From contig CAJNDS010000566.1 in the NCBI GenBank assembly GCA_905221605.1, forward strand, positions 47,928-111,927: 64,000 nt of DNA. Direction: 5' to 3'. Source of the stretch: Symbiodinium natans. Lineage: Eukaryota; Sar; Dinophyceae; Suessiales; Symbiodiniaceae. The notes under the pieces are model-generated. The model searched no databases and was not told the origin of the DNA. It worked only from the letters and a program-made list of their open reading frames with translations. The translations under genes were made by a program, and so were the position numbers. This document shows, one piece after another, positions 1 through 10,207 of this stretch (the first letter of the stretch is position 1; each line of letters opens with the position of its first letter).

Positions 1-307
1 GGAAACTAGTCAGGAAGGTCGGAAGGCAAGAGCTTCAAAGCAAACAAAAAGCAATAAAAGGCCACACTCCCCTTGGAACATGATGGATTCATCCAGCTTC
101 GAGCACGGAATGCAGGCATGCAGCACAATTGAACACAAGATGCTTGCAACTTCGTAGATAAGCAACGCGCGCCGACTGTGACAAACATGGTCGCATCGAT
201 TTTTGTGTGCCGTGCCTGCCGAATACGTCCTTCCACTGGTTGATGATTTTTTTTCCCGAAAGCATCGCGAAGGGTTCTTCCGTGCGGAGCCCCCTGACAC
301 AACAACA

Positions 308-724
308 TAGACTGAAGTGCATAGAGTGAAGTGCATAGAGTGAAGTGCATAGAGCGAAGTGCATAGAGTGAAGTGCATAGAGTGAAGTGCATAGAGTGAA
401 GTGCATAGAGTGAAGTGCATAGAGCGAAGTGCATAGAGTGAAGTGCATAGAGCGAAGTGCATAGAGTGAAGCATAGAGTAGAGCATAGAGTGCATAGAGT
501 GAAGTGCATAGAGGCAAGTGCACAGAGTGAAGTGCACAGAGTGAAGCGCAGAGAGTGAAGTGCATAGAGTGAAGTGCATAGAGTGAAGTGCATAGAGTGA
601 AGTGCATAGAGTGAAGTGCATAGAGTGAAGTGCATAGAGTGAAGTGCATAGAGTGAAGTGCATAGAGTGAAGTGCATAGAGTGAAGTGCATAGAGTGAAT
701 TGCATAGAGTGAATTGCATAGAGT
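308..724. repeat. 14-bp minisatellite array
   Basis: About 29 tandem copies of a 14-bp unit (GTGCATAGAGTGAA) with scattered substitutions and one shortened stretch near 470-500. Because 14 is not a multiple of 3, all minus-strand frames read through the array as a 14-residue repeat, which produces long spurious frames. Positions 1-307 to its left hold no recognisable gene. Confidence 0.95.
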
Positions 725-857
725 TTAGTAATCAGTGAATACAAATTTCTAGATTTACGTAGAATTTACTAGACCTTCGTACCCAGTCCTAGATTTCTAA
801 ATTAAAATTACTCTTTCTAAGGCGGCGGGCTGGGTTGACATCGCCAATCGGGATTGC

Positions 858-1298
858 AACCCTCTGCGGGTTTCGGCGTGGTCGCGGTGCTAAAACCGTC
901 GTTTTTTTACGTTTCTTGATTTGCGCGGACAACCCTCTGCGGGTTTCGGCGTGGTCGCGGTGCCAAAACCGTCGTTTTTTTACGTTTCTTTGTGGCCGCG
1001 GACAACCCTCTGCGGGTGATCGCCGGGTCGCGGTGCTAAAACCGTCGTTTTTGGTACTTTTTTTCGTGGCCGCAGACAACCCTCTGCGGGTTTCGGCGTT
1101 GGCACGGTGCCAAAACCGTGGTGTTTTTGCGTTTTTTGACATACAAACGTAACCCCTCTGCGGCTTTCGGCGTTGGCGCGGTGCCGAAACCCTCGTGTTT
1201 TTGCGTTTCTTGACATGCAAACGTAACCCCTCTGCGGGTTTTCGCGTGGTCGCGGCGCTAAAACCGTAGTGTTTTTGCGTTTTTTGCGTTTGTTTTTC
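858..1298. repeat. ~74-bp minisatellite, about six copies
   Basis: Six diverged copies of a ~74-bp unit, each starting near CCCTCTGCGGGT and followed by a T-rich run. It is the first of four arrays that follow one another directly. Confidence 0.9.
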
Positions 1299-1757
1299 GA
1301 CTTGTGTAGTACAGACGTAGTACGCCGGGGACTTCTGTGGCTGGAAAATCGAGTTTTGTAGTACAAACGTTCTACGCAGGGGACGCCCGGAGCTTCCGTG
1401 GCTGGAAAGTCGACTTTTGTAGTACAAACGTAGTACGCCACGCGGAGCTTCCGTAGCTGGAAAGTCGACTTTTGTAGTACAGACGTATAGTACGCCGGGG
1501 ACGCCCGGAGCTTCCGTGGCTGGAAAGTCGACTTTTGTAGTACAAACGTAGTACGCCGCGCACACGCGGAGCTTCCGTAGCTGGAAAGTCGACTTTTGTA
1601 GCACAGACGTATAGTACGCCGGGGACGCCCGGAGCTTCCGTGGCTGGAAAGTCGACTTTTTGTAGTACTCACGTAGTACGCCGCGCACACGCGGAGCTTC
1701 CGTGGCTGGAAAGTCGACTTTTTGTAGCACAGACGTATAGTACGCCGCGGACGCCCT
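1299..1757. repeat. ~55-66-bp minisatellite, about eight copies
   Basis: Copies share CTGGAAAGTCGACTTTTGTAG followed by one or two CGTAGTACGCC-like boxes and a GGAGCTTCCGT box. Unit length varies through loss or gain of a GGGGACGCCC segment. Confidence 0.9.
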
Positions 1758-1761
1758 GGGC

Positions 1762-2105
1762 GTCTGAAAACACCGCAAATAGCATGGTAACGGACATCTG
1801 GCCGCCTGAAAACACCGCAAATAGCATGGTAACGGACATCTGGGCGCTTGAAAACACCGCAAATAGCATGGTAACGGACATCTGGGCGCATGAAAACGCC
1901 GCAAATAGCATGATAACGGACATCTGGGCGCTTGAAAACACTGCAAATAGCATGGTAACGGACATCTGGGCGCTTGAAAACACCGCAAATACCATGGTAA
2001 CGGACATCTGGGCGCTTGAAAACACTGCAAATAGCATGGTAACGGACATCTGGGCGCTTGAAAACACCGCAAATAGCATGGAAGCGGAATTCCGGACGTA
2101 CTTGA
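1762..2105. repeat. 42-bp minisatellite, eight copies
   Basis: Eight near-identical 42-bp units containing GCAAATAGCATGGTAACGG. The length is a multiple of three, so one plus-strand frame and two minus-strand frames stay open through the array. The simultaneous openness argues against coding. Confidence 0.93.
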
Positions 2106-2154
2106 AAACCTCGCAAATAGCATTCCCGCCGCGGACACCCGGAGCTTGCATGTC

Positions 2155-2625
2155 GAAACCCATCGCAAATAAACCATCGCAAATATCGCGGGACTCGAAT
2201 TCCTCGAAACCCTTGCAATGTCGTGGGACTCGAATTCCGGGGCCTCGAAAACCTCGCAAATATTGGGACTCGAATTCCTCGAAACCCTTGCAAATGTCGT
2301 GGGACTCGAATTCCGGGGCCTCGAAAACCTCGCAAATATCGTGGTTCCAAAACCATCGCAAATACCCTGGTCCCCGAATTCGCTGGTTCCAAAACCATCG
2401 CAAATACCATGGTCCCCGAATTCGCTGTTTCCAAAAGCATCGCAAGTACCATGGTCCCCGAAATCGCTGTTTCCAAAACCATCGCAAAAACCATGGTCCC
2501 CGAATTCGCTGGTTCCAAAAACCATCGCGAAAACCATGGTCCCCGAATTCGCTGGTTCAAAAAGCATCGCAAGTATACCATGGTCCCCGAATTCGCTGGT
2601 TCCAAAACCATCGCAAATCAGACAA
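2155..2625. repeat. ~42-bp minisatellites sharing a CATCGCAAATA core
   Basis: Two sub-families: GGGACTCGAATTCC units (to about 2340), then CCCCGAATTCGCTGGTTCCA units (to about 2625). Both carry the CGCAAAT motif also present in the preceding array, suggesting serial evolution of one array family. Confidence 0.9.
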
Positions 2626-2639
2626 GTGCAGTGTACAAG

Positions 2640-3355
2640 TGACTATGCAACCATGTAAGGGCATACATTTCTCCAAGTGCATACAGTTCGATTACAAAGA
2701 GTCAAGTGCATGGAGTCAACGCACGGCAAATCGATGCTTTCGGGCCATCCCTCTTCTAGTAGAAACACGTAGTCTCGTTGTTGGCGATTCCGGGGAATCC
2801 ACAAGAATTGAATCCATGGTATACGGAATCTTGCAGCATGTACATGAGGCCAGGGCTGTTGATCTTGATTTCTTCATGGTGATTGAGCGCTGCAGCTGTG
2901 CGTCGGAGGACATCTCCCAGCCCGAAGCAGTGATGCCTGGGATGGGTGAGCTGCAATTCCTGGTGCAAGATCCTTCTCGGATATTTCAAGGCAGGCATGC
3001 AAGGACATGGGTTTGCAGATTGTGATGTTCCCAGTAGCTTTGGCACACTCCACAATCATATCAAGAAGGCCGCATGTGCGAGAGTGTGGCCAGCTGCAGA
3101 TTGAATGCAGTGGCCAAAGAAGTCTTCAAGTTGCTTGTGATTTCAGTGTTGAAGTTTGTTTAGTGGTGGCAACATGCGTTACCCTGTGCAGGGGTGGCTC
3201 TTGATGCTTGTATGCTTGGCATGACGAAGGCTGTCACCAGGGGGGGGGGCGATGTTTGTTGAGCAGCGTTATTTGAGAGTGCAGACAGCGCAGGAAGGAA
3301 GAGAGTGACAGTGAGGTAGTGCCTGTTGCGTGGAAGGAGATGAAGACTAGAGCGC
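2640..3355. other. Unique sequence upstream of the PP2C gene
   Basis: After a few degenerate pieces of the first minisatellite (to about 2730) the DNA is unique. The stretch 2710-3025 is open on both strands with plausible amino-acid composition, so it may hold an exon, but strand and product cannot be decided. A G10 run lies at 3241-3250. Confidence 0.4.
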
Positions 3356-3359
3356 CAGC

Positions 3360-3408
3360 ATGGGCCCTGAGCGAACTGAGGCGGGCGGATTAGATGCCAT
3401 TGTGGAAG
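3360..3408 (+). CDS. Candidate first exon of the PP2C gene
   Basis: ATG GGC opens a frame that runs into a textbook donor (GTGAGT, 3409-3414). It encodes MGPERTEAGGLDAIVE. Nothing in it is diagnostic; it is proposed only from position and donor. Confidence 0.3.
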
Positions 3409-6400
3409 GTGAGTTCAAGGAGAGGGGACATGTTGATGTACCCTGCTCCATCGACTTGCCCTCACGTTGGTGTCCTTCTACAGTTTGATCATTCCTCCTG
3501 CAAATCTTGCATTTTGGCGCTTGCGAGCTGTTCTCCTTTACCGAAATATAGTATGTCACATTGACATGGCCAATGGTGAGGAGAAATGTGTTGAGCAAGC
3601 CGGATGTAGCAGTGAGGATGCAGCAAGGCTTGGACAGATGTGTTTCATTCGTGTGTGGCATTTGCTATGCTGCATGTGGTTTGGCACTTTTTCCCGAAAC
3701 CAATTATCAGGTCGCGGTTCTTGAAAGCTGGCGTGGCGGTGAGTTGCGCCAAGGCGCAGGGAACACATCGCACACTTTCTCGATTCAAAAGAAGTGGAGA
3801 TAACTGGTAGCCGCCCGTTTTGTGAGTGGGAAACTGCATGTGGGTATAGCAACAGTTTCGTCGAGACCGTATGCGTCATGCCAGGGCCGCAAGCCGGGTA
3901 CTCCGAATCAGGACTGCTCTTGGCTTAGTGGTGCTAGCTTTGCACATTGGACTCGAGTCTCTTTTTGTCTTGCCCGGTCATCTCATGTTACGAACCGATG
4001 TGAAGGACGCCTCATGATTGAGGTTTCCGGTGCATGCCAGTCAGCACTTCTAATTTTTGCGCATGTTCTGTTGGATTGGTACTCTCACGTTTGGTCAACT
4101 TTATCAGTTCTGTTGCGCTCGGGGTGAACAGCATTCACTTGATCAGTGTCATTGTTTCAAAGCATGTTTTGAGGCGGCGAAAGTACGCTCTGTTGATTGC
4201 GGCTTCCCATTGCGTTTCGGTTTATTGGGCCTCGGAGGTACTCGGAGTGTTATCAGGCTACATTCGGCTGCTAGAGCCAAAATGGAGATGCGCCCAGACA
4301 TACCTCCAATTTGGTGAACAGCTCGCACGTAAGTTTGCCTGTCAGCCGGAGTTTTTAACTTCAGACCACAAGCAGCCCCTGGCAATCCAACATTGTTGCA
4401 AATTCTTGGAAAGCCTTTTGCTGGTAGTTGGTTCCTGCCGCTGGCAGCACAAAATAGTGCAAATAAGATAGATGACCCCGAAGGGAGCAAACATCCGGGG
4501 TCCAGAATGGCGTATCATCGAGTGGACAGCATGCAGGACAACTTCTTCGTTGCAGAGTGCGGGCACTTTCTTCTTTGCTGTGTTGCCGACGGACATGGCC
4601 ATGAGCTTGGCATTCGGCACCGTTCTATATCGTCTCTGAAGTAATGCTCCCATATAGTATCATACAGGCTACAGACCCAGTGCCCCATGACCGCGTTGCT
4701 ACAGGCATTGGCGGTCATTGGGCATCCCACTGGACCTGCAAGTTCGTCCTCAGGACTGCGCTTCATGCGTTTGACCTGTGTAAGCTGTTGTCAGAATTCA
4801 CTGTTTTCATTCCAGCTTTCCACAGCACGCCATGAAGAAAAACTCGCTGCTAGCTGTTGTGAACCTGGCAACCTGACACTCTACAGGATGCTTTTGCAGC
4901 ACATGGCGACGACAAAGGCGTTGCCAGCAGAGGCAGTGATGAACAGGACTGTTATTGTAGAATTTCTGGATGAGCTCGGAGGGAAATGCCATCTTGCTCC
5001 CCTAAGCTGCTCGCAGGATTTTCGACACTGTGCATCAGGACTTCTGCAACTGGCATGGCGCGCAAGTGCACACACAGCTACAGGTTTATGTTCTTCCACG
5101 ATAACTGTTGGCGTTGCGTAAAGGGAATGTTGTATGAAGGATTCTGAAGGTATTGTGTGCGAATGCACAGCCAGTTATGTTGCATGACGGCATGCGATAC
5201 ACTGCAGCCCGCTGCGCAGGCGATGTCAAGCAACGTCGTCATTCATCTGCATGTTGTAGGGGCTGGTGGCATCTATGTGGAGTGAGGCAACAGCGGCAAA
5301 TGTAGTCAAAAGAATGGACGTTCACAAACCACTCGAGCACTCTTCGTTGGTGCCAGCACTCTTGACCTCCTGGCACCCCCTGTCGAAGCTGAATTCTGCA
5401 AATAACTCAATGAAGAAGCGAAGATGACAAGCCCAGGACCTTAGCTGCTAAGAAGCAGGGTGTACACGCACGCACACATATGCGCGCGCGCAGCTGCACG
5501 CTGTTGCTGAAGATCAATCCAGGAGCTTGTGTGTACAGCCACATCGAAAGAGTTCGAACTGTCGCCGCAAGCTTTGAGAACTAGAATCTGGAAGATGCGT
5601 CCATGTCCCCTTGCATTCCAGCCATGCGAGTGAGTTGAAATCAGGCTTAGTGGGACCACACTTTCTGTGCTGAGCTGAGCGGGAGCGTAAATGTTTCCGT
5701 CCATGCCAACACGCGATCATACGTACTTTTTCACAAGGTGGCTGTGGTTGACCGCCAAAAACAACAGCTCTTGTTGGCTTGGGCCGATGGCTCAAGAAGC
5801 ATGTCCATGGAAAGCCCATGCAGATGAAGCTGAAGAAGGCACGTGTTAGTTGTGCTGATGTGCCGGATCGTGAGGCTGGCGACTCAAGATGTGTGCTTGG
5901 CCGGCCTGGCTCTGACGCCAAGGAACCTGGACTAGTTTAGACATCAGAGGCGTTGAAGATTGTTAACATGTGTCAGCAACGCAGTCGTTATTTTGTCGTT
6001 TGATGTGTCCAGCCTATGCTGTGCCAGCTGTTGCAGACATACATGTTCGGTTTTCAGGCAAAGCCTTCCTGTGCAGCTTGGCAAAAACTAGTCCAAGGTA
6101 TTCACAACAGTTTGGGGCCGTGCGGCAGTTGCTGGGCAGTTATGCACGGTTGGGGCTGCAAGAGCTGAGGTGGGAGCTTCAGAGGATCACAAGCCGAACG
6201 ACCCAAAGGAGGGCCGTTAACTCGATTGTGTCATGCGCTCGGCAGTGGCATCGGATAGCCTTGACTCGGAGTTTCGAGATGCTTCGAATAATAGCATGTT
6301 GGAACTCTCTCATCTGGTTGCTGGAATACTTGGAAGGAGAAAGCCCGTGTCTCTGCCAGCGGTGGTGAAGTGTTGCTGCTTCCTGGTGTGACTTGAACGC

Positions 6401-8009
6401 ATCATTGCCCGACTCCGAAGCACGGGATGTGAAACCACGTCTTTGCACAGGATGTGCCCTACCGAATCTTTGCCAAGAACAAGGAGGTTCCAGGTTTGGC
6501 AATGTCGCGGTCCATCGGAGACCTGTCTGGACATTCCGTGGGAGTGATCCACCAGCCATGTGCTTAGCTTCACACCCACGCTGCTTCGTAAGAATTGTTC
6601 TGTGAACTTATTCTGTGAACTTGCTAAATGAAGGGCTTACTTCAACAGTCGACGACAATGTTGCAGGGCTCAAGGCTAGCGAGCTTTAGAGGCTTGCTTC
6701 GATGCAGTGACAGTTGACACTCAGGCCAAGCTTAAAGCTGCTCAGCTTTCAGAAGGACGACTTGCTGCTTTGCTGTTCTGACGGCGTTTGGGAGTTCGTG
6801 AACGACGTCGACGCCGTGAACACGGTGCTGCAGGCAAGAGGCAGCACTGGTAGCAGGGCAGGCGTACTAATGCGTACGAGGCGAAGATCGCAGGCCTAGG
6901 AGCGACCGCAAAGGTAGCCGCCACCCGCACTATCATGGTCAAGAGATGTCAAGAGTGATATTGCTTATCTCGTTACATTTTGCTAACCGGCGGCTCGGTG
7001 TTGTTCTGTCTGCATTGGACTGCACGGGAACTTCAGTCAAGGTTGGACGCAAAAGCGCTGCCGATGCAGCAGTGAGCCTTTGCTGAACTGAGGTCGGTGT
7101 TGTGTGTTGACATGTTCTCCCGGCCTCTCCCTTCTAGGTCCCCACCTTTCCATCAAGCCCCCCCAGAGCCCTGTTTCCCCTCAGCCTGGGCGGTTTGGGT
7201 GGCCCTGTTCCCCCTGCGCCAGTTTTTGTTTTCTATTTTTTGTGTCTGTCTCCCCTCCCCTCTGCTTCGTGCTTCCGCTTCTGGCCCTCCTCTACCCCCC
7301 TGCTTTCCGCTTCTTCATCGCCTTCCCCTCCTCCTCCCCTGGGCCTTGTGGGGGTTTCGGCAGTGTCCACGGTTCATAGCTGTTCCCCCTACTTGCTCCT
7401 GCCTCCCCGTCCCCTCTCTCCTGCCGCGTCTTGACCTTTGTTAGAGTAGCAATGGAAAGAGCAAAAGAAGAGAGACAGCTCCCCAACAACCCTTGATGAT
7501 TTTGTACCGAATGGTCGCAGTGTGCAGTTGCAAAAATCCGTTTTCACAGCTCTCCGATGCGAAGTGTTAGGGTGCAAGTCTAAGAGCGAAAGGCAGTGAA
7601 AGTCGGAACGTAGACGGTCATGGGCAACGCGAGATGTGGAAACCATATGTTGGCCAGTTTGAAGCCAGTTTGAAGCCACCATCCTGCTTGCGCGAACATC
7701 TCTGCAGCTTTCTGCTGCGCCAGCCTCGCAACGCGCAATCTGTCAACCCCCATCTCAAGTCACTTCCGGGGAATGGGGAGTGCAGACTCAACCGCTGCAA
7801 CTGGGAGAGCGAAGAGGATCGAGCAAGGATACGTTGTCAAGAGATGCCAAAGGCAGCACTACACTCCAAGAGTGAAGATTGCTACACATTTCATGCTGAA
7901 TGTTTTCTGAGGGGAGATCTCAACCGTTTGTGTGTCTACAAACTTGCGCGCATGACTCCCTCTCTCTCTCTCTCACTCTCTCTTATTTTATTTTCTTTTT
8001 GTTCTCTCA

Positions 8010-8047
<38 letters not shown>

Positions 8048-8253
8048 GCCCCCTCTCTGTCTCTCAGTGTGACAGGGACTCTGGAACCAAGGAAGCTGGT
8101 GTCCGAGTCTCGAGCACAATGGCTTGCCGAGTCCGTCGCTTCTCTCAACCGTGCTGCAGTCTGCGGGGCATTCGTAGAGCCAGCACATAGCCAGACACTG
8201 CCACCGAGGACGACTGTTGCGATGACATCACCGTGATTGCCGTGTGGCTTTAG
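3360..8253 (+). CDS. PP2C-family (PPM) serine/threonine protein phosphatase, split gene
   Basis: This is a metal-dependent Ser/Thr phosphatase of the PP2C family, which uses two divalent metals held by conserved aspartates to hydrolyse phosphoserine or phosphothreonine. The sequence shows the family motifs in order, in separate short plus-strand exons: GRKPGTPNQD (3882-3914), CCVADGHGHE (4576-4605), GDSRCVLGR (5878-5904), EDHKPNDPKEG (6182-6214), GLAMSRSIGD (6505-6534), LLCCSDGVWEF (6763-6795) and a C-terminal DDITVIAVWL followed by TAG at 8251-8253. The order and spacing match the family's metal-binding aspartates and core beta strands. The start is uncertain: ATG 3360 followed by a GTGAGT donor at 3409 is a candidate first exon. 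The region matching the SGTTAT strand (near 5035) is not clean in one frame, so an exon boundary, error or decay may be present. The family is secure; exact exons are not. Confidence 0.85.
3856..3930 (+). CDS. PP2C exon with the N-terminal PNQD motif
   Basis: It follows an AACAG acceptor and reads SSRPYASCQGRKPGTPNQD. The GxKPxxPNQD box is the usual N-terminal PP2C signature carrying an early acidic metal ligand. A GTGCTA donor-like sequence follows at 3931. Confidence 0.6.
4537..4605 (+). CDS. PP2C exon with the ADGHG metal-binding motif
   Basis: It follows ATGCAG and reads DNFFVAECGHFLLCCVADGHG. The DGHG aspartate-glycine motif binds the catalytic metals in PP2C enzymes. The donor end is not resolved. 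Confidence 0.75.
5738..5784 (+). CDS. PP2C exon, beta strand before GDSR
   Basis: It follows TCACAAG and reads VAVVDRQKQQLLLAWA, matching the strand that leads into the GDSR motif in PP2C enzymes. The motif itself is supplied by the next exon, implying an intron of roughly 90 bp. Confidence 0.5.
5872..5937 (+). CDS. PP2C exon with GDSR motif
   Basis: It reads AGDSRCVLGRPGSDAKEPGL. GDSR is a hallmark PP2C turn. The frame closes with TAG soon after the putative donor, so it must be spliced. Confidence 0.6.
6182..6217 (+). CDS. PP2C exon with DHKP motif
   Basis: It reads EDHKPNDPKEGR just after an AG and ends at a GTTAAC donor-like site where the frame would otherwise stop. DHKP is a conserved PP2C motif. 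Confidence 0.6.
6394..6435 (+). CDS. Probable PP2C exon, ERIxxxGG-like helix
   Basis: It reads ERIIARLRSTGCET, the equivalent of the helix (often ERIEAxGG) that follows DHKP in the family. It is placed by order and similarity only. Confidence 0.4.
6451..6559 (+). CDS. PP2C exon with LAMSRSIGD motif
   Basis: It follows TTGCACAG and reads DVPYRIFAKNKEVPGLAM then SRSIGDLSGHSVGVIHQP. The LAxSRSxGD box is diagnostic for PP2C. Sequence after CCA at 6558 enters stops, so a donor lies about 6559. Confidence 0.85.
6751..6840 (+). CDS. PP2C exon with CSDGVWEF motif
   Basis: It follows CTTTCAG and reads KDDLLLCCSDGVWEFVNDVD then AVNTVLQARG. This is the (A/C)SDGxWD/E motif whose aspartate binds metal, followed by the usual helix. 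Confidence 0.82.
7956..8047. repeat. CT microsatellite inside the PP2C gene
   Basis: Interrupted (CT)n, directly upstream of the penultimate PP2C exon. A longer C/T-rich stretch at 7120-7440 also lies in the preceding intron. Confidence 0.9.
8076..8135 (+). CDS. PP2C exon, helix before the C-terminal strand
   Basis: It follows GTGACAG and reads KLVSESRAQWLAE, matching the helix (LVxEAxxxW) that precedes DDITVI. It lies immediately after a CT microsatellite, which would form the intron's polypyrimidine tract. Confidence 0.55.
8191..8253 (+). CDS. PP2C terminal exon
   Basis: It follows CACATAG and reads TATEDDCCDDITVIAVWL then TAG. The DDITVI strand is the classic PP2C C-terminal metal-binding motif. 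This ends the gene. Confidence 0.82.
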   Translation, partial: PDTATEDDCCDDITVIAVWL

Positions 8254-10100
8254 GAAGTTCATGGGCCTTTTCTTCGCTTCAGTTGCTTCCTGTGTTTTCC
8301 TCAAATTACTTCTCCAGCCCTATGCCTTGGCTCAAGGCGACAGCTAGTGCAAATGCAGTAGCACGTGCAAATGCTGCCAAGCTTCACCTCCAAGAGGTCT
8401 AGCTGCAGCACACAGCCAGTCAGTTGAAAACAGCGGTGCCACTTTATTTTTTTTTGCCGCGATCCGGGGGGCCCTGGTGTGCAGTGGCGGCTCATGTGCC
8501 TGAAGCTCGAGATTTGTAGCTTGGAAGCTGAGCCAGGCCCGTGCAGAAGGCCTGGACTTTGCGTGCGTGGCTTTACTCAACATTTCTCTGGGTGGCGTGC
8601 GTTTCCCGTTTGCATCCGATGGCTTAGTGTTGTGAGCGTTATGGATTAAGGATGGTAAAGATGGTAAAAGGCGCATTGTCACCTTCACTTAGTTTACTTT
8701 TGAGCTGGGAGGGACTACATGGAATACTCCGTTTAGTGGCTCCCACTTCAGCCCCAGGCAAAAGCCATCAAAGGCCCCAAATACAGCATCGTTCGTTCTT
8801 TGGGCTTAGTGATGAAAAGGCGGCCCGTGGCCACCATCCGTGCCGGGGCACTGCCTGTCACCATCTGCCTCCCATTTCCTGCTTCTCCCGGCCGAAACGT
8901 GGCCGAAAGGTCCATGCAGAGGCCTCGCGGAGGACACACTGTACGAAACGTGTACGAAACGAGGGAGGAGGCGGAGGATGGCGGAGGTTGACTGCCATGT
9001 GCCCCGGCTCCGGTCCTGGTCGGCATCACAAAAGCTTGCGACCTCTTGACATGGTACAGGTATAGGACTTGTTTCACGACACCTCGTGGTCAGATCCTCA
9101 TTCTCCTTTGAGTGGGCCAGCCTTTGTCCTCAATCCTTTTGAGTGGGCCAGTTGTCCTCAGTCCGAGTTGTTCTTAAAGCCCGATACTCCTGTGCCTCCT
9201 CACACTTCTGCAGCTGGTTTTGGTCTGATGGAAGTTGTGCCTGGGGCGTTACCGTGTGACAGACAGCCAGGCATGCTCTGTGCCTGTTCCTGATAGAGTG
9301 CCATGTCCGCCAAACAACTGGCGGCCGCGCGCAACACAGACTTAGGCAACGAAACCGCGGAGAGGTGAGAACCGAGCCTTTGAGTTGTCCGACTTGTTAT
9401 GAAAGCGAGCTTGCATGCTTTTGGTCAGGCCCGCAAGGATCGAAATCGGTTAATCCTTTTGGAGACAGATTTCGCGACAGGAGAGGAGGCAGTGTGTGCT
9501 GATGCTTATATACACGTGATAGTGCTTGTGTGGAGCTCTTGCAAGGCGGACCCCTGGGAAGGCAGCGAAATGGAGCTTTTGCATTCGTCAAGCTTCGTCA
9601 CTTGCTTGACACGTGCTCTCCGTTTGGAGCCGTGCTTCAACGCATCGAAGGCATCGAACTTGTTTGAAATTGCTTCGATCCAGGTCCGGGGCGGCAAACA
9701 CACGGCCAGCAAGGCGGACAGGCCCCTTTCTTACTGATAGCCCTTTTTCAGACGTTTTGTTCGGTTCCTCTCGATCAAAAGGCGAACAACATCGAGACCA
9801 GAGGCCTCGATTTGACTTGCCAGCTGCGAACTGCAGCTGGTTCCATTCCATGATGTTTCCGCAGGGCACATATGGGCACATGTTCGCATCAGCATGTGTG
9901 TGTACTGGTTTCGACATGCAGTTCTTTGGGTAAGTTAAGCAGGTTCTCGCGAGACAGCACGTCTTGCGACGGCCTCATAGCAAATATGACTTTGAAGACA
10001 TTCTCCATCGCGTCTTGGCTCTCCTGGCATGGTCGGGCGTGGGCTGCTTCTCGTTTGCACTCGTTCGAACGTTGCGCTTCAGGTTGCACCTTTTGATGTA
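8254..10100. other. No recognisable gene
   Basis: Several short open frames exist on both strands, but none has a motif or consistent exon signals. A 17-bp CCTTTTGAGTGGGCCAG box is repeated near 9105-9150. Confidence 0.5.
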
Positions 10101-10207
10101 TGGGGTTTCCGAAATTAGGAGTACCTTATTGGGGTTTTTCAGTGTAAGGGAATCCTACCATGTGGGGATCTATCTTGGGGGCCCCCCCAGTTTCGTAAAC
10201 CCCCATA
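10101..10207. mobile_element. Short inverted-repeat (MITE-like) element, copy 1
   Basis: About 107 bp with imperfect terminal inverted repeats: GGGTTTCCGAAA at the left and TTTCGTAAACCCCCAT at the right. The interior shares AAGGGAATCCTAC with the reverse complement of 59625-59731. It has no coding capacity. Class and target duplication are unresolved. Confidence 0.65.

Noticed and set aside
6-744. Minus-strand frames of 200-244 codons repeating MHFTLCTSLYALHS
   Set aside because: All three frames read the same 14-bp minisatellite; no independent coding evidence.
1299-1757. Regularly spaced repeats that could be mistaken for a CRISPR array
   Set aside because: The units are contiguous and diverged without unique spacers, and the genome context is eukaryotic.
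789-2611. Minus-strand frames of 592 and 543 codons and a plus-strand frame of 461 codons over the minisatellite chain
   Set aside because: Three frames are open together because the repeat units lack stops and several have lengths divisible by three; the translations are pure unit repeats without domain features.
7097-7444. Plus-strand proline/serine-rich frames of 79-115 codons
   Set aside because: They lie in a C/T-rich stretch between PP2C exons where all three plus frames are open; best read as intron.
8326-8338. TTGGCTCAAG, matching the 3' end of the dinoflagellate spliced leader
   Set aside because: Only ten bases match and the upstream bases diverge; expected by chance in 64 kb.
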